Counted from the first letter of the stretch, positions 15,540 through 22,776 are shown. The stretch is 22,776 nucleotides of DNA from Nitrospirota bacterium (GCA_021795275.1 JAJYPO010000016.1:1-22776), one strand, 5' to 3'. Numbers and translations are program-made. Notes: generated from the letters alone by a model not told the origin.

Positions 15540-15576
15540 CCATGATCATGGTATCCACATTTCAGGAAAGATTCAA
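15540..15576 (-). promoter_or_regulatory. Candidate promoter and palindrome of the lipoprotein gene
   Basis: On the minus strand TTGAAT (15576-15571) and TACCAT (15553-15548) are separated by exactly 17 bases, each matching the sigma-70 consensus at 4 of 6 positions. The perfect 12-bp palindrome CCATGATCATGG (15540-15551) overlaps the -10, as an operator might. The start codon is about 45 bases downstream. Confidence 0.4.
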
Positions 15577-15634
15577 GCCGACATCGACCCTGTTTCTAAA
15601 ATTTTGAACTACTGAAGGAAACATAGCCAGGTTA

Positions 15635-15663
15635 TTGCCGTTCCTTCTCCCGATCTGTACACT
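15635..15663 (+). promoter_or_regulatory. Candidate promoter of the DUF3105 gene
   Basis: TTGCCG and TACACT with a 17-base spacer, 4 of 6 matches each. Predicted transcription start is near 15670, so the leader would include the G7/C7 hairpin at 15677-15711 before the TTG start at 15755. Confidence 0.35.
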
Positions 15664-15676
15664 GGTAGAAATTTGA

Positions 15677-15711
15677 GGGGGGGACCCGGTCGGGATCGAC
15701 AGGGCCCCCCC
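15677..15711 (+). repeat. G7/C7 hairpin in the 5' leader of the DUF3105 gene
   Basis: Seven G (15677-15683) pair with seven C (15705-15711) around a 21-base loop that has a smaller CCCG/CGGG stem. No T-run follows. It lies between the candidate promoter and the start codon, so it may affect expression of the gene or stabilise the RNA. Confidence 0.4.
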
Positions 15712-15754
15712 TGATTCCGCCAAGTCATCACATCCCTCAATCCCGGAGATCGCC

Positions 15755-16414
15755 TTGAACCGAACCTCGACCCCCTCCTCACGCTGGCCCCTGATCGCGG
15801 TTCTTCTGATCGTCGGAACCTTCGCGGCCTATGTCACCCACATGAAGAAGAGCGCCGAGTCGCCGGCCGTAGCCCCATCTTCCCCGCCAGCGGCCCCGGC
15901 GGCTCCAGCTCCCGCATCCACCTCCACGGGAGGGAACCCGGCTCCCGCCGCGGCGACCCCGACGATCGCGGGCCCAGGAACCTTCTATCCCTCCCAGGGG
16001 CATGCCCACTGGGACGAGTCCCGCCTGAAGGACTTCAAGTACAACAGCAATCCCCCGACCTCCGGACCCCATGAAGAGGTCTTTGCCGACGGCTACACCT
16101 CGAAGACCCCCCTCTCCAACGCGATCCAGGCCCATCTTCTGGAACACGGCAATGTCCTGATCCAGTACAACTGCACCTGCCCTTCCCTCGTCCGGAAGCT
16201 CTCGGAGATCTCCCGCTCCTTCGACACCTACAATCCCCAGATGGCCATGGAGATGGGGAAAGCGGTCCTGATCGCCCCCAATCCCACGATCAGAAAAAAC
16301 AGGATCGCCCTCACCGCCTGGACCCGGCTCGAGATGCTGAACCATTTCGACGAGGGAGCCATCAAGGCCTTCATTACCGCCTGGCTCGGAAACGACCGGA
16401 ACAGCCGCCAGTAG
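15755..16414 (+). CDS. Membrane-anchored DUF3105 family protein
   Basis: 219 residues. Residues 12-28 (PLIAVLLIVGTFAAYVT) form one N-terminal membrane segment or uncleaved signal anchor, followed by a long Pro/Ala/Ser linker (~32-72). The rest is the DUF3105 domain, predicted outside the cytoplasmic membrane. Its signatures are GHAHWDES, YNSNPPTSGPH, LLEHGNVLIQYNCTCP and IALTAWTRLE near the end. The conserved His residues and the CTC pair suggest metal or redox chemistry, but the family's function is unknown to me. The start is TTG 15755 with GGAG about 7 bases upstream. It precedes the RND pump by 180 bases with a separate promoter candidate between them, so they are probably not one transcript. 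Confidence 0.8.
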   Translation: MNRTSTPSSRWPLIAVLLIVGTFAAYVTHMKKSAESPAVAPSSPPAAPAAPAPASTSTGGNPAPAAATPTIAGPGTFYPSQGHAHWDESRLKDFKYNSNPPTSGPHEEVFADGYTSKTPLSNAIQAHLLEHGNVLIQYNCTCPSLVRKLSEISRSFDTYNPQMAMEMGKAVLIAPNPTIRKNRIALTAWTRLEMLNHFDEGAIKAFITAWLGNDRNSRQ

Positions 16415-16462
16415 AGGGCCAGGAATTCTCCCGAGGTCCTTTCGGCCGCCTCTTTCGGTCTA

Positions 16463-16518
16463 TGGACCTCATTCGCGGGGGAGTGTAGAATGGTTTGAAA
16501 ACAACCAAATTTTGGTTG
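16463..16518 (+). promoter_or_regulatory. Promoter with palindromic operator for the RND permease
   Basis: TGGACC (16463-16468) and TAGAAT (16486-16491) are 17 bases apart; the -10 matches 5 of 6. Just past the predicted start (about 16498) is CAACCAAA-T-TTTGGTTG (16502-16518), a 17-bp palindrome with 8-bp perfect arms, suited to a dimeric repressor of TetR or MarR type. No such regulator is encoded in the window. A short (ATCA)n tandem repeat, 16519-16533, follows directly. Confidence 0.45.
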
Positions 16519-16593
16519 ATCAATCAATCAATCGCCGGAGAAGGTCGGTTTTTTTTCTCTCCTGACTCCCGATGACAAGGAACACACCCGGAC

Positions 16594-19500
16594 ATGTGGC
16601 TCGTACGCATCGCCATGAAAAGGCCCTACAGTGTCTTCGTGCTGGCGGCCGTCATCTTCATTGCAGGAACCCTCGCCTTCTTCCGGATGAAGCTCGACAT
16701 TTTCCCGGTGATCGACATTCCGGTCGTCAACGTCGTCTGGAACTACCCCGGCCTCTCCGCCCTCGACATGGAGGAGCGGATCGTCCTGATCGCCGAGCGG
16801 GCCTACTCGACCACCGTCAACGGCATCAGTCGAATCGAGTCCGAATCGATCAACGGCACGGGGCTGATCAAGGTCTATTTTCACCAGGGCCAGAGCATCG
16901 CGGGGGCCATCGCCCAGATCAACGCGGTGTCGGAGACACTGCTCCGGATCGCGCCCCCCGGGACCGTCCCCCCCAACATCATCCAGTACAACGCCAGCAA
17001 CGTTCCCATTGCCGAACTCGAGATCGGTAGCCGGACCGTCTCCGAGCAGAAGCTCTACGACTATGGACTGAACTTCATCCGGGTCCGCCTCTTCACCATT
17101 CCGGGGCTCTCCACCCCCGCCCCGTTCGGCGGCAAGATGCGTCAGGTCATGGTCGACATCAACCCCGACGAGCTCTACGGGTACGGACTCTCTCCCAACG
17201 ACATCGTCCAGACCCTCACCAGCTCCAACATCATCGTTCCTGCGGGAACGGCGAAGATCGGCTCCCAGGAAATCGATATCATGATCAACGGAAGTCCCTC
17301 GACCCTCAAGGGGCTTGGACTCCTGCCGGTCCGGCAGATCCAGGGACGGATCGTCCGGCTTCGGGACGTGGCCACGGTCCACGACGGCTACGCCGTCCAG
17401 GAGAACATCGTCCGCGTGAACGGACACCGCTCCACCTATCTCGCCATATACAAGCACGCCGACGCCTCGACCCTCGCGGTGATCTCGAAGGTCCGGGCAC
17501 TGCTTCCGATGATCCAGTCCTTCTCCCCCCCGGGGATCAACCTGAAGCTCGTCTTCGACCAGTCGGTCTTCGTCAGAAACGCCCTGGAGGACGTGCTGAA
17601 GGAGGCCGGGATCGGCACGCTCCTGGTCTCCCTCATGATCTTCCTCTTCCTGCGGGACCTCCGCTCCTCCTTCATCGTCTTTCTCTCGATCCCGCTCTCG
17701 ATCCTGACGGCCCTCTTCTTCCTCAAGCTCCTGCACCAGTCCCTGAACATCATGACCCTGGGCGGGCTCGCCCTGGCCATCGGGATGCTGGTCGACGACG
17801 CGACCGTCGCCATCGAGAACATCGAAAGAAACCGCGCCCTCTCCCCCGAGCCCCTCCGGGCTGTCTGGGACGGGGCCAACCAGGTGGCGGTCCCGGCCTT
17901 CGTGGGGACGATGGCGATCATCATCGTCTTCTTCCCGGTGATCCTTCTCCGGGGAGTCTCCCAGTTCCTCTACACGCCACTGGCCTACGCCGTGGTCTTC
18001 GCCATGCTGGCCTCCTACATCCTTTCACGGACCATGGTCGTGACGCTTTCGATGATGATGCATCCGGGCAACGGCGGACCCCACTCCGATCGTCCCCCCT
18101 CCTTCTTCCTCCGGGGGTTCGAGCGGCTCCGGACCGCCTACCAGGGGCAGCTTGCGAAGGCGGTGGCCCACCCTGGCCGCACGATGGGGCTCTCCCTGAC
18201 CGTCATCGCCCTCTTTCTGCTCCTTTTGGCGCGGGTCGGCCTCGACTTCTTCCCCCAGACCGATGCGGGGCTCCTCGCCCTCCACATGCGGGCTCCGATC
18301 GGCTCCCGGATCGAGGTGACCGATGCCTATGCCAAGGAGGTCGAACGGACGATCCGGACGATCATCCCCCCCGGCGAGATCGACTCCATCGACATCAATA
18401 TGGGACTCCCGGTCTACTACAATCTGGCCTTCTACCAGACCGACAGCATCGGTCCGGGGGACGCCGACTTCCTGATCTCCCTCAAGCACCGGCACCACTC
18501 GATCTTCGACTACCAGAAGAAGATGCGAGAGGTGCTCTATAGCCGGTATCCCCAGCTCTCCTTCTGGTTCAAGCCCCCCGACATCATCAGCCAGGTGCTG
18601 GACTTCGGCCTGTCGGCCCCCATCGACATCCAGGTCGAGGGCCGGGACCTCGAGACATCGGACAGGATCGCCCGAAAGATCCGCCAGATCGTCAGAAACG
18701 TTCCCGGGGCGGTCGACGTGGCCATCCCCCAGGTACTCCACTATCCGGCGATCTATGTCCGGACAAACCGCGACAACGCCATCCTGGTCGGAATGACCCA
18801 GAACGATGTGGCGACCAACCTTCTGGTCTCGCTCGCGTCGAGCTCGCTCATTGCCCCCAACTACTGGGTCAATCCCAAAAACACCGTCAACTACATCGTG
18901 GCTGTCCAGACGCCCACCAACAAGATCGCGACCATGGGGGAGCTCGACCACCTGCCATTGCGACCGGCCCAGACCTCGGTCTCCAATCTCTTGGCGGCGC
19001 TTGGGGCTCCCCAGCCGGCCCCCACCGTCCAGTACCTGTCAAACATCGCCAATGTCCGCCTGGGCACCACCCCCGGCTCCATCACCCACTACACCGTCCA
19101 GCGGGTCGAGGATGTGCTGGTCAACACCCAAGGACACTCCCTGGGAGAGGTCTACCGGGATGTTCACGCGGCCCTGTCCGGATTTTCCACGCCGCCCGGA
19201 ACCATCCTCCGCTTCCGGGGTCAGAGCGCCGAGATGTTCGACTCCTTCAAAAACTTCGGACTGGGGCTGATTCTGGCCGCCCTCCTGGTCTATCTGCTCC
19301 TGGTGATGAACTTCCAGTCCTTTCTCGATCCTTTCATCATCCTCATGAGCGTACCGGCCGGGCTCGCAGGGGTGGCCCTCGCCCTCTTCGCGACCCATAC
19401 GACACTGAACGTGGAATCGGCCATGGGGGCAATCATGGTGGTGGGGGTCGCGACGGCCAACAGCATCCTGGTGGTGACATTTGCCAATGATTTGCGGGGA

Positions 19501-19788
19501 GAGGGGCTCTCCGCCCCGGAGGCGGCCATCCGGGCCGGGGCGACCCGTCTCAGGCCGGTGATCATGACGGCCACCGCCATGATCCTGGGGATGCTGCCCA
19601 TGGCTCTGGGGCTGGGAAGCGGAGGAGAGCAGAACGCCCCCCTGGGACGGGCGGTGATCGGGGGCCTCCTGGTCGGCACCGTCTCCACCCTCTTCCTGGT
19701 CCCGACCCTCTACAGCATCCTGAGGAAGAAGATCCCCAACCGCTTCCGCTTCGACGAGATCTTCCGAAACGCCCTCGGCCACGACTGA
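16594..19788 (+). CDS. RND-family efflux permease (HAE/AcrB-like)
   Basis: A 1064-residue inner-membrane pump of the resistance-nodulation-division superfamily, of the proton-driven AcrB type. TM1 is MKRPYSVFVLAAVIFIAGT, followed by the usual periplasmic domain, repeated after the second half begins near 18180 (HPGRTMGLSLTVIALFLLLL). TM4 contains GMLVDDATVAIENIER with the paired Asp401/Asp402 of the proton relay. In TM10 the segment GVATANSILVVTFAND has Ala955 where AcrB has the relay Lys940. TM11 keeps ATRLRPVIMTATAMILGMLP. ATG 16594 has AAGGA about 12 bases upstream; MWLVRIAMKRPY is a typical family start. No membrane-fusion adaptor or TolC-like gene is present, so partners must be encoded elsewhere. 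The substrate cannot be read from sequence; drug, solvent or lipid export are possible. Confidence 0.9.
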   Translation: MWLVRIAMKRPYSVFVLAAVIFIAGTLAFFRMKLDIFPVIDIPVVNVVWNYPGLSALDMEERIVLIAERAYSTTVNGISRIESESINGTGLIKVYFHQGQSIAGAIAQINAVSETLLRIAPPGTVPPNIIQYNASNVPIAELEIGSRTVSEQKLYDYGLNFIRVRLFTIPGLSTPAPFGGKMRQVMVDINPDELYGYGLSPNDIVQTLTSSNIIVPAGTAKIGSQEIDIMINGSPSTLKGLGLLPVRQIQGRIVRLRDVATVHDGYAVQENIVRVNGHRSTYLAIYKHADASTLAVISKVRALLPMIQSFSPPGINLKLVFDQSVFVRNALEDVLKEAGIGTLLVSLMIFLFLRDLRSSFIVFLSIPLSILTALFFLKLLHQSLNIMTLGGLALAIGMLVDDATVAIENIERNRALSPEPLRAVWDGANQVAVPAFVGTMAIIIVFFPVILLRGVSQFLYTPLAYAVVFAMLASYILSRTMVVTLSMMMHPGNGGPHSDRPPSFFLRGFERLRTAYQGQLAKAVAHPGRTMGLSLTVIALFLLLLARVGLDFFPQTDAGLLALHMRAPIGSRIEVTDAYAKEVERTIRTIIPPGEIDSIDINMGLPVYYNLAFYQTDSIGPGDADFLISLKHRHHSIFDYQKKMREVLYSRYPQLSFWFKPPDIISQVLDFGLSAPIDIQVEGRDLETSDRIARKIRQIVRNVPGAVDVAIPQVLHYPAIYVRTNRDNAILVGMTQNDVATNLLVSLASSSLIAPNYWVNPKNTVNYIVAVQTPTNKIATMGELDHLPLRPAQTSVSNLLAALGAPQPAPTVQYLSNIANVRLGTTPGSITHYTVQRVEDVLVNTQGHSLGEVYRDVHAALSGFSTPPGTILRFRGQSAEMFDSFKNFGLGLILAALLVYLLLVMNFQSFLDPFIILMSVPAGLAGVALALFATHTTLNVESAMGAIMVVGVATANSILVVTFANDLRGEGLSAPEAAIRAGATRLRPVIMTATAMILGMLPMALGLGSGGEQNAPLGRAVIGGLLVGTVSTLFLVPTLYSILRKKIPNRFRFDEIFRNALGHD

Positions 19789-19836
19789 GACCGGCAGGAT
19801 GCCAGACCATCGGGAGATCGGAGATGATCTGTTTAA

Positions 19837-19864
19837 CCCGAATCTCCCCATGAATAAATTCGGG
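19837..19864 (-). repeat. Hairpin resembling the right end of the IS605-type element
   Basis: CCCGAAT (19837-19843) pairs with ATTCGGG (19858-19864) around a 14-base loop. CCCC in the loop region and the GGGG run next to the arm allow an alternative fold. On the minus strand this lies downstream of tnpB. There, elements of the family carry a sub-terminal hairpin recognised by TnpA and forming the 3' end of the TnpB guide RNA. Confidence 0.45.
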
Positions 19865-19977
19865 GGGGTTCTGTCCGTGATCGAAGAAGGTCTTTCGGCC
19901 TCTCGCCTTTCGGCTACAGCATCCCGACTCTTCCCTCTCCGCGTCCGGACTTCCGGGAGGAACAGCTCCGACTCCGG

Positions 19978-20995
19978 CTAGAAGCCGAAGGAGGCAGGAC
20001 GGACCTTGCCACTCGCCGTTTGCTTGACTCTTTCGACCGCCTCCCGTTTTTCGATACGCCGCTTTCCGGCGTTCGAGATCCGACACTTTCCCCCGAAGTC
20101 TCAGATGCCCCCGGGTAAAGACCCATTCCCCGCGAGCCTCGCTTGACTGTGCCGTCCGGGTTGAAGTGGCCCGGATTAGACAGCCTCCTCGAACGGTCCA
20201 TGGCTCCTTTGAGTCTTCCGGCCTTCTTCTCGAAGTCGGGAAGACCCGGGCAGAACCCTTCGAGAGAGGCGCTTCCGTCTCCGACGACCGCCACGGTCGT
20301 CGGACCCAGATCGAGACCGACCGTTCCCTCTCCGACCGGGTTTTTCTCCTTCCACTTCGGAGTCCCGGAACAGACGATCCGGACAAACCACCGTATACGC
20401 CCCCTCACGCTCCGCCTCACGAGCCGGACGTACTTGACCGGACACTGGAGGGCCAGGCTCTGGACCCCGTGGCTGTCCTTCCGGTCGAACCGGGGGGCGA
20501 GGATCAGCCCGGACCACTCTACCCGGTCGATCCGCCACCGGATTCCCGTGGCGTTGCTTTTTCCTTCCAGCGACGACAGGCCCTGCCGCTTCGTCTTGAA
20601 CCGCGGTTTTCCTGACGACCGGAAAAGATAGCGCTCCGCCGCCCGGAAGGCCCGGGTCGCCGTGCTCTGCGCCACATGGGCATCGAGATGTTCCCCGATC
20701 CAGCACCTGTTTTTGCACCGGGCTCCATACGATTGAAGGTCGTAGTCGGTGAATCCGAAGCCCCGGGCGCACTCGGCAAAGGCCCGGGACCGTTCCCGGG
20801 TTTCGGGGAGAGATCCCGGGCCTTCTGCCACTCTTTCGACTCTTTCATCAGCGACATTCTCCGCAGCGCCTCCCCCAGAACGGCATTGTAAAGTTGCCGG
20901 GCCGCCTCGAAGCGGGCAGAAAGGACCGGCCCATCCCCTCCGTCTGCCGACAGCGGAAGTTCCAGAACGAAGGACGGAGTCTGTTTTCCAGACAT
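19978..20995 (-). pseudogene. tnpB: tnpB (RNA-guided nuclease of IS605 family), frameshifted and truncated
   Basis: The first frame starts at ATG 20995 (ARFEAARQLYNAVLGEALRR, ESKEWQKARDL). Near 20800 it breaks, and the homology continues in another frame: GFGFTDYDLQSY, WIGEHLDAHVAQ, KPRFKTKRQGLSSLEGKSNA, VKYVRLVRR. It then reaches the RuvC-I motif GEGTVGLDLGPTTVAVV, whose Asp codon is at 20310-20312. Near 20130 a second shift follows GHFNPDGTVKRG, and the match continues as GEWVFTRGHL and SDLERRKAAYRKT in a third frame, then fades before a stop near 19978. The RuvC-II, zinc-ribbon and RuvC-III parts expected next (roughly 170 residues) are absent. The intact ancestor would have been an RNA-guided DNA nuclease of the element; this copy cannot be functional. 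Confidence 0.85.
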
Positions 20996-21081
20996 GCTTC
21001 TGCTGCTCGATGTACTGCTTGATACTTGCAGAAAAACACCACATTGTTGTTCGATTTGTATTTGACCATGTATTCTGACAT
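20996..21081 (-). pseudogene. tnpA: tnpA (IS200-type Y1 transposase) with internal deletion
   Basis: From ATG 21081 (or 21069) the frame reads MVKYKSNNNVVFFCKY, the typical beginning of IS200/IS605 TnpA. Almost immediately afterwards, another frame of the same DNA reads SIKQYIEQQK (about 21026-20997), the typical C-terminal end. Roughly 100 internal residues, including the HUH pair and the catalytic Tyr region, are missing, and the two ends are joined near 21025 out of frame. The tnpB ATG overlaps the end of this fragment. The call rests on recognising both short ends, each in the right order and position next to tnpB. Confidence 0.65.
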
Positions 21082-21124
21082 AGGCCAGTTATACAGGATT
21101 CACGGCCGCTCACCCCATGGATGA

Positions 21125-21427
21125 ATCAAGGGGCTTGCGCGGCATATTGGGGCAGGGACTCGAAATGATCCGTCGCAGGGGCGATCTTTCCAGGCTCGCA
21201 TCCTTGAGACCTGGATGGCCCTTCTGACCGAAGAATATTCCGACCGGATCCTTCCGTTCGATGCGGCGTGCGCCCATGTCTGGGGGAAGCTGATGGCCCT
21301 GCACCCGCACAACCCCGGCGGCAAGCAGATCACGGCCCTCGCGCTCATGTTCGATCTGACGGTCGTCACGCGAAATACCGGGAACGTCGAGAAAACGGGA
21401 GTCCGCCTGCTGAATCCCTTCGTCTGA
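21125..21427 (+). pseudogene. 5'-truncated PIN-domain toxin gene (VapC/FitB type)
   Basis: The reading frame resembles the C-terminal ~100 residues of a PIN-domain ribonuclease toxin: ARHIGAGTRNDP, ARILETWMALLTEEYSDRILPFD, AHVWGKLMALHPHN, LALMFDLTVVTRN and TGVRLLNPF. The N terminus with the first catalytic Asp (usually 'DTN') is missing, cut where the IS element begins. Of the other acidic active-site positions, the usual Glu of 'GEI' looks like Gly, the Asp before 'xQIxA' is Gly (NPGGKQI), and the Asp of 'TRN..DF' is Asn (TRNTGNV). No antitoxin gene is seen. The frame has a stop at 21122-21124 and no plausible start with a ribosome binding site; an internal ATG at 21215 gives only 70 residues. 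Confidence 0.75.
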
Positions 21428-21473
21428 CAGCTCCCCCCTTCCATACCGCGCGGCATTTTCCGTCCCCGCCGGG

Positions 21474-22776
21474 TCAGTGGTCGATCACGGTTCCGATGGA
21501 GGGATGGGCCCGAAGGCGTTCGACGTTCCTCCCGATCCGCTCCAGGAAGGACTCGATCCGGGAAGGATCCGGATCATCCCAGAGGGTGTAGGCCACCAGG
21601 ACCTTCCGGTACCAGGGCTTCTCGAGGGTCCCGGTCTCTCCCCTCGTCGCCTCGGGGCCCAGTCCGTCGGCGATTTTTCTGACCAGCGTTCCCGTTCGGG
21701 TCTCGGTCCACCCCGAGACCACCAGGTGGAAGGTTCCCGGAGGCTCCCCGAAGATCGCCATGGATTCTCCCGCCACCCGTTCCGTCTCCTTCACGATGTA
21801 GCTCCTGTCCCGAATCGCCTCATCACCCTCTTCTTCCATAAGGCGCCCTTTCCCGGAATCGTCGAAGAAGAAGGAGATCACCCCGACCGTCTCCCTCTCC
21901 CCGCTCCTCCCCGAGAGTTCGAAGAGAATCTCCTTCATCTGGCCGAGGCTTCGAAGTCCGGAAAGATCGGGAAGAAGAAACTCGATCTCGGGGGCGGTGA
22001 GAGCGTCGACCACCAGGGCCATCTCCTCTCCCCCCTCCCCCTCCAAAGGAAGAACCGCCCGGGTGCGGCTTTCGTCGTCTCCCAGAGGGATCTCGATCCA
22101 CGACTCCGCGAGGGGACCGTCGAGGTGCCCCTCCCCGAAGGTCCGGACATGGCCTCCTTCGTCCGAGACAAGTTCGTCGACCAACGTCCACGCTCCCTTG
22201 CCCTCCCTTTCTCTCTTCAGGAGCTGGGCCCTGAGAAGAATAGCGCCCCGGCCGCGGCCGAGCCGCCTCTTCATGGCCGCAAGGATCTCTTCGCGCCCGG
22301 ACCGGAAGCGGGCCCATCGCTCCCCGAGGCTGCGAATGGCCGTCTTCGGATCCTCGTCCGCCTCCGGAGCCTTGTCCTGTCGGAGAGTGCCGCGCAAGCC
22401 CAGGATGAGAACCAGGAGGCCTCCCGCGAGAATCAGGAGCAGGACGAGGGGCCGGTTCATGGCCCCCCCCGAACGTCTGGACCTTGCGGCCCCGACCTCC
22501 CCGGATCCGGGAGGCGGCGGTACGGGAAGTCCGGAAAAGAGCCGTTCGATCTCGGGATAGGCCGACGCCGGAGCCGGAGAGGATCCGGGAGGAAGGGAGC
22601 GCGCACGTGAGAGCCGTCGGCGTATGAGATCGAGGCGCGCCCGCAGAAGCCGGTCCTGGCGGGAGCGGTCGGCCCCGCCGCAAAGGGCCCAGGCCCTTTC
22701 GCGGGCGCCGAACCGGTCGAGGAGATAGTCCAGGCGATCGTAGTTGAAGGAGGGGGCGGTGCGGGAACGCGCGATG
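21474..22776 (-). CDS. Single-pass membrane protein of unknown function (5' end outside window)
   Basis: The reading frame ends at 21474 and is open to the right edge: I checked all codons from 22461 to 22775 and found no stop and no ATG, GTG or TTG. The visible protein is about 433 residues. Residues before the ATG at 22460 are Arg-rich (FNYDRLDYLLDRFGARERAW, LIRRRLSRAR) followed by a Pro/Gly linker. Then comes a membrane helix, PLVLLLILAGGLLVLILGL, and a soluble domain of about 300 residues with repeated Glu/Gly/Arg patterns. The positive charge before the helix predicts N-terminus in the cytoplasm and the C-terminal domain outside. The shorter reading, MNRPL from 22460 (328 residues), is possible but has only a G-run as ribosome binding site. 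No family recognised. Confidence 0.6.
   Translation of the reverse strand, partial: IARSRTAPSFNYDRLDYLLDRFGARERAWALCGGADRSRQDRLLRARLDLIRRRLSRARSLPPGSSPAPASAYPEIERLFSGLPVPPPPGSGEVGAARSRRSGGAMNRPLVLLLILAGGLLVLILGLRGTLRQDKAPEADEDPKTAIRSLGERWARFRSGREEILAAMKRRLGRGRGAILLRAQLLKREREGKGAWTLVDELVSDEGGHVRTFGEGHLDGPLAESWIEIPLGDDESRTRAVLPLEGEGGEEMALVVDALTAPEIEFLLPDLSGLRSLGQMKEILFELSGRSGERETVGVISFFFDDSGKGRLMEEEGDEAIRDRSYIVKETERVAGESMAIFGEPPGTFHLVVSGWTETRTGTLVRKIADGLGPEATRGETGTLEKPWYRKVLVAYTLWDDPDPSRIESFLERIGRNVERLRAHPSIGTVIDH

Larger units (their letters stand above)
19829..21120 (-). mobile_element. Degenerate IS200/IS605-type element
   Basis: Reading on the minus strand, the region contains remnants in the correct IS605 order. 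First is the start and end of a Y1 transposase (tnpA), then tnpB, then a hairpin resembling the right end of such elements. tnpA has lost its middle; tnpB is frameshifted at least twice and truncated. The element lies directly behind the RND gene and against a toxin gene relic. Exact ends cannot be fixed by eye. The right boundary is near the ATTCGGG/CCCGAAT hairpin, and the left is between the tnpA start and the toxin fragment. Confidence 0.75.

Noticed and set aside
16519..16533. (ATCA)n tandem repeat as a CRISPR or phase-variation locus
   Set aside because: Only about four units of 4 bases in non-coding DNA; too short to claim either.
16528..17736. Antisense ORF of 402 codons opposite the RND gene
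   Set aside because: The highly biased Glu/Asp/Gly/Val product is typical of a mirror frame; the plus-strand gene is unambiguous.
19914..21113. Single 399-codon minus-strand ORF as an intact transposase
   Set aside because: Only its middle matches TnpB. Its start reads through the tnpA end and tnpB start in the wrong frame, and its end is out of frame after 20130; it is an accidental open frame across a pseudogene.

Overview
This is a GC-rich, gene-dense bacterial window. Genes are tightly packed, with GTG/TTG starts and 1-4 base overlaps. The housekeeping order, yicC-gmk-rpoZ-coaBC followed by aroQ-efp-accB-accC-thiE, and the protein style suggest a Nitrospirota-like bacterium, possibly a Leptospirillum-type acidophile. 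That assignment is inference from gene order and sequence feel only; no rRNA or marker search was possible.

Layout. 1-2322 is the 3' part of a glutamate synthase large-subunit gene whose reading frame runs in from the left edge. 2362-5723 is a same-strand cluster for RNA/nucleotide metabolism and coenzyme A: YicC-type endoribonuclease, guanylate kinase, RNA polymerase omega and bifunctional CoaBC. 5799-7451 (minus) is a divergent Nramp-family metal transporter. Its 5' side (7452-7860) holds several inverted repeats and a 57-codon ORF with a good ribosome binding site. About 0.9 kb of apparently non-coding DNA follows (7853-8767). 8768-14630 is a second same-strand operon: TPR + Roadblock/LC7-like protein, AroQ, EF-P, AccB, AccC, ThiE and a polyprenyl-phosphate-type glycosyltransferase. 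It links aromatic biosynthesis, translation of polyproline stretches, fatty-acid initiation, thiamine synthesis and envelope glycosylation.

From about 14.9 kb the window becomes accessory. An AT-richer island carries a small lipoprotein gene (minus) with its own promoter, Shine-Dalgarno and terminator. Next come a membrane-anchored DUF3105 protein and a large RND efflux permease without adaptor or outer-membrane partner, preceded by a promoter with a 17-bp palindrome at the predicted start of transcription. Behind the pump is a wrecked IS200/IS605-type element: tnpA has lost its middle, and tnpB is frameshifted and lacks its C-terminal catalytic and zinc-finger half. It abuts a 5'-truncated PIN-domain (VapC/FitB) toxin relic. 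The right end holds a minus-strand gene for a single-pass membrane protein of unknown function, open to the window edge.

No CRISPR array, rRNA, tRNA or prophage was found. The least explained elements are the Nramp leader, the hairpin-rich gap at 7.85-8.77 kb, the TPR-Roadblock protein, and the double internal deletion of the IS605-type element beside the toxin relic. I do not see convincing evidence of a complete undescribed system.
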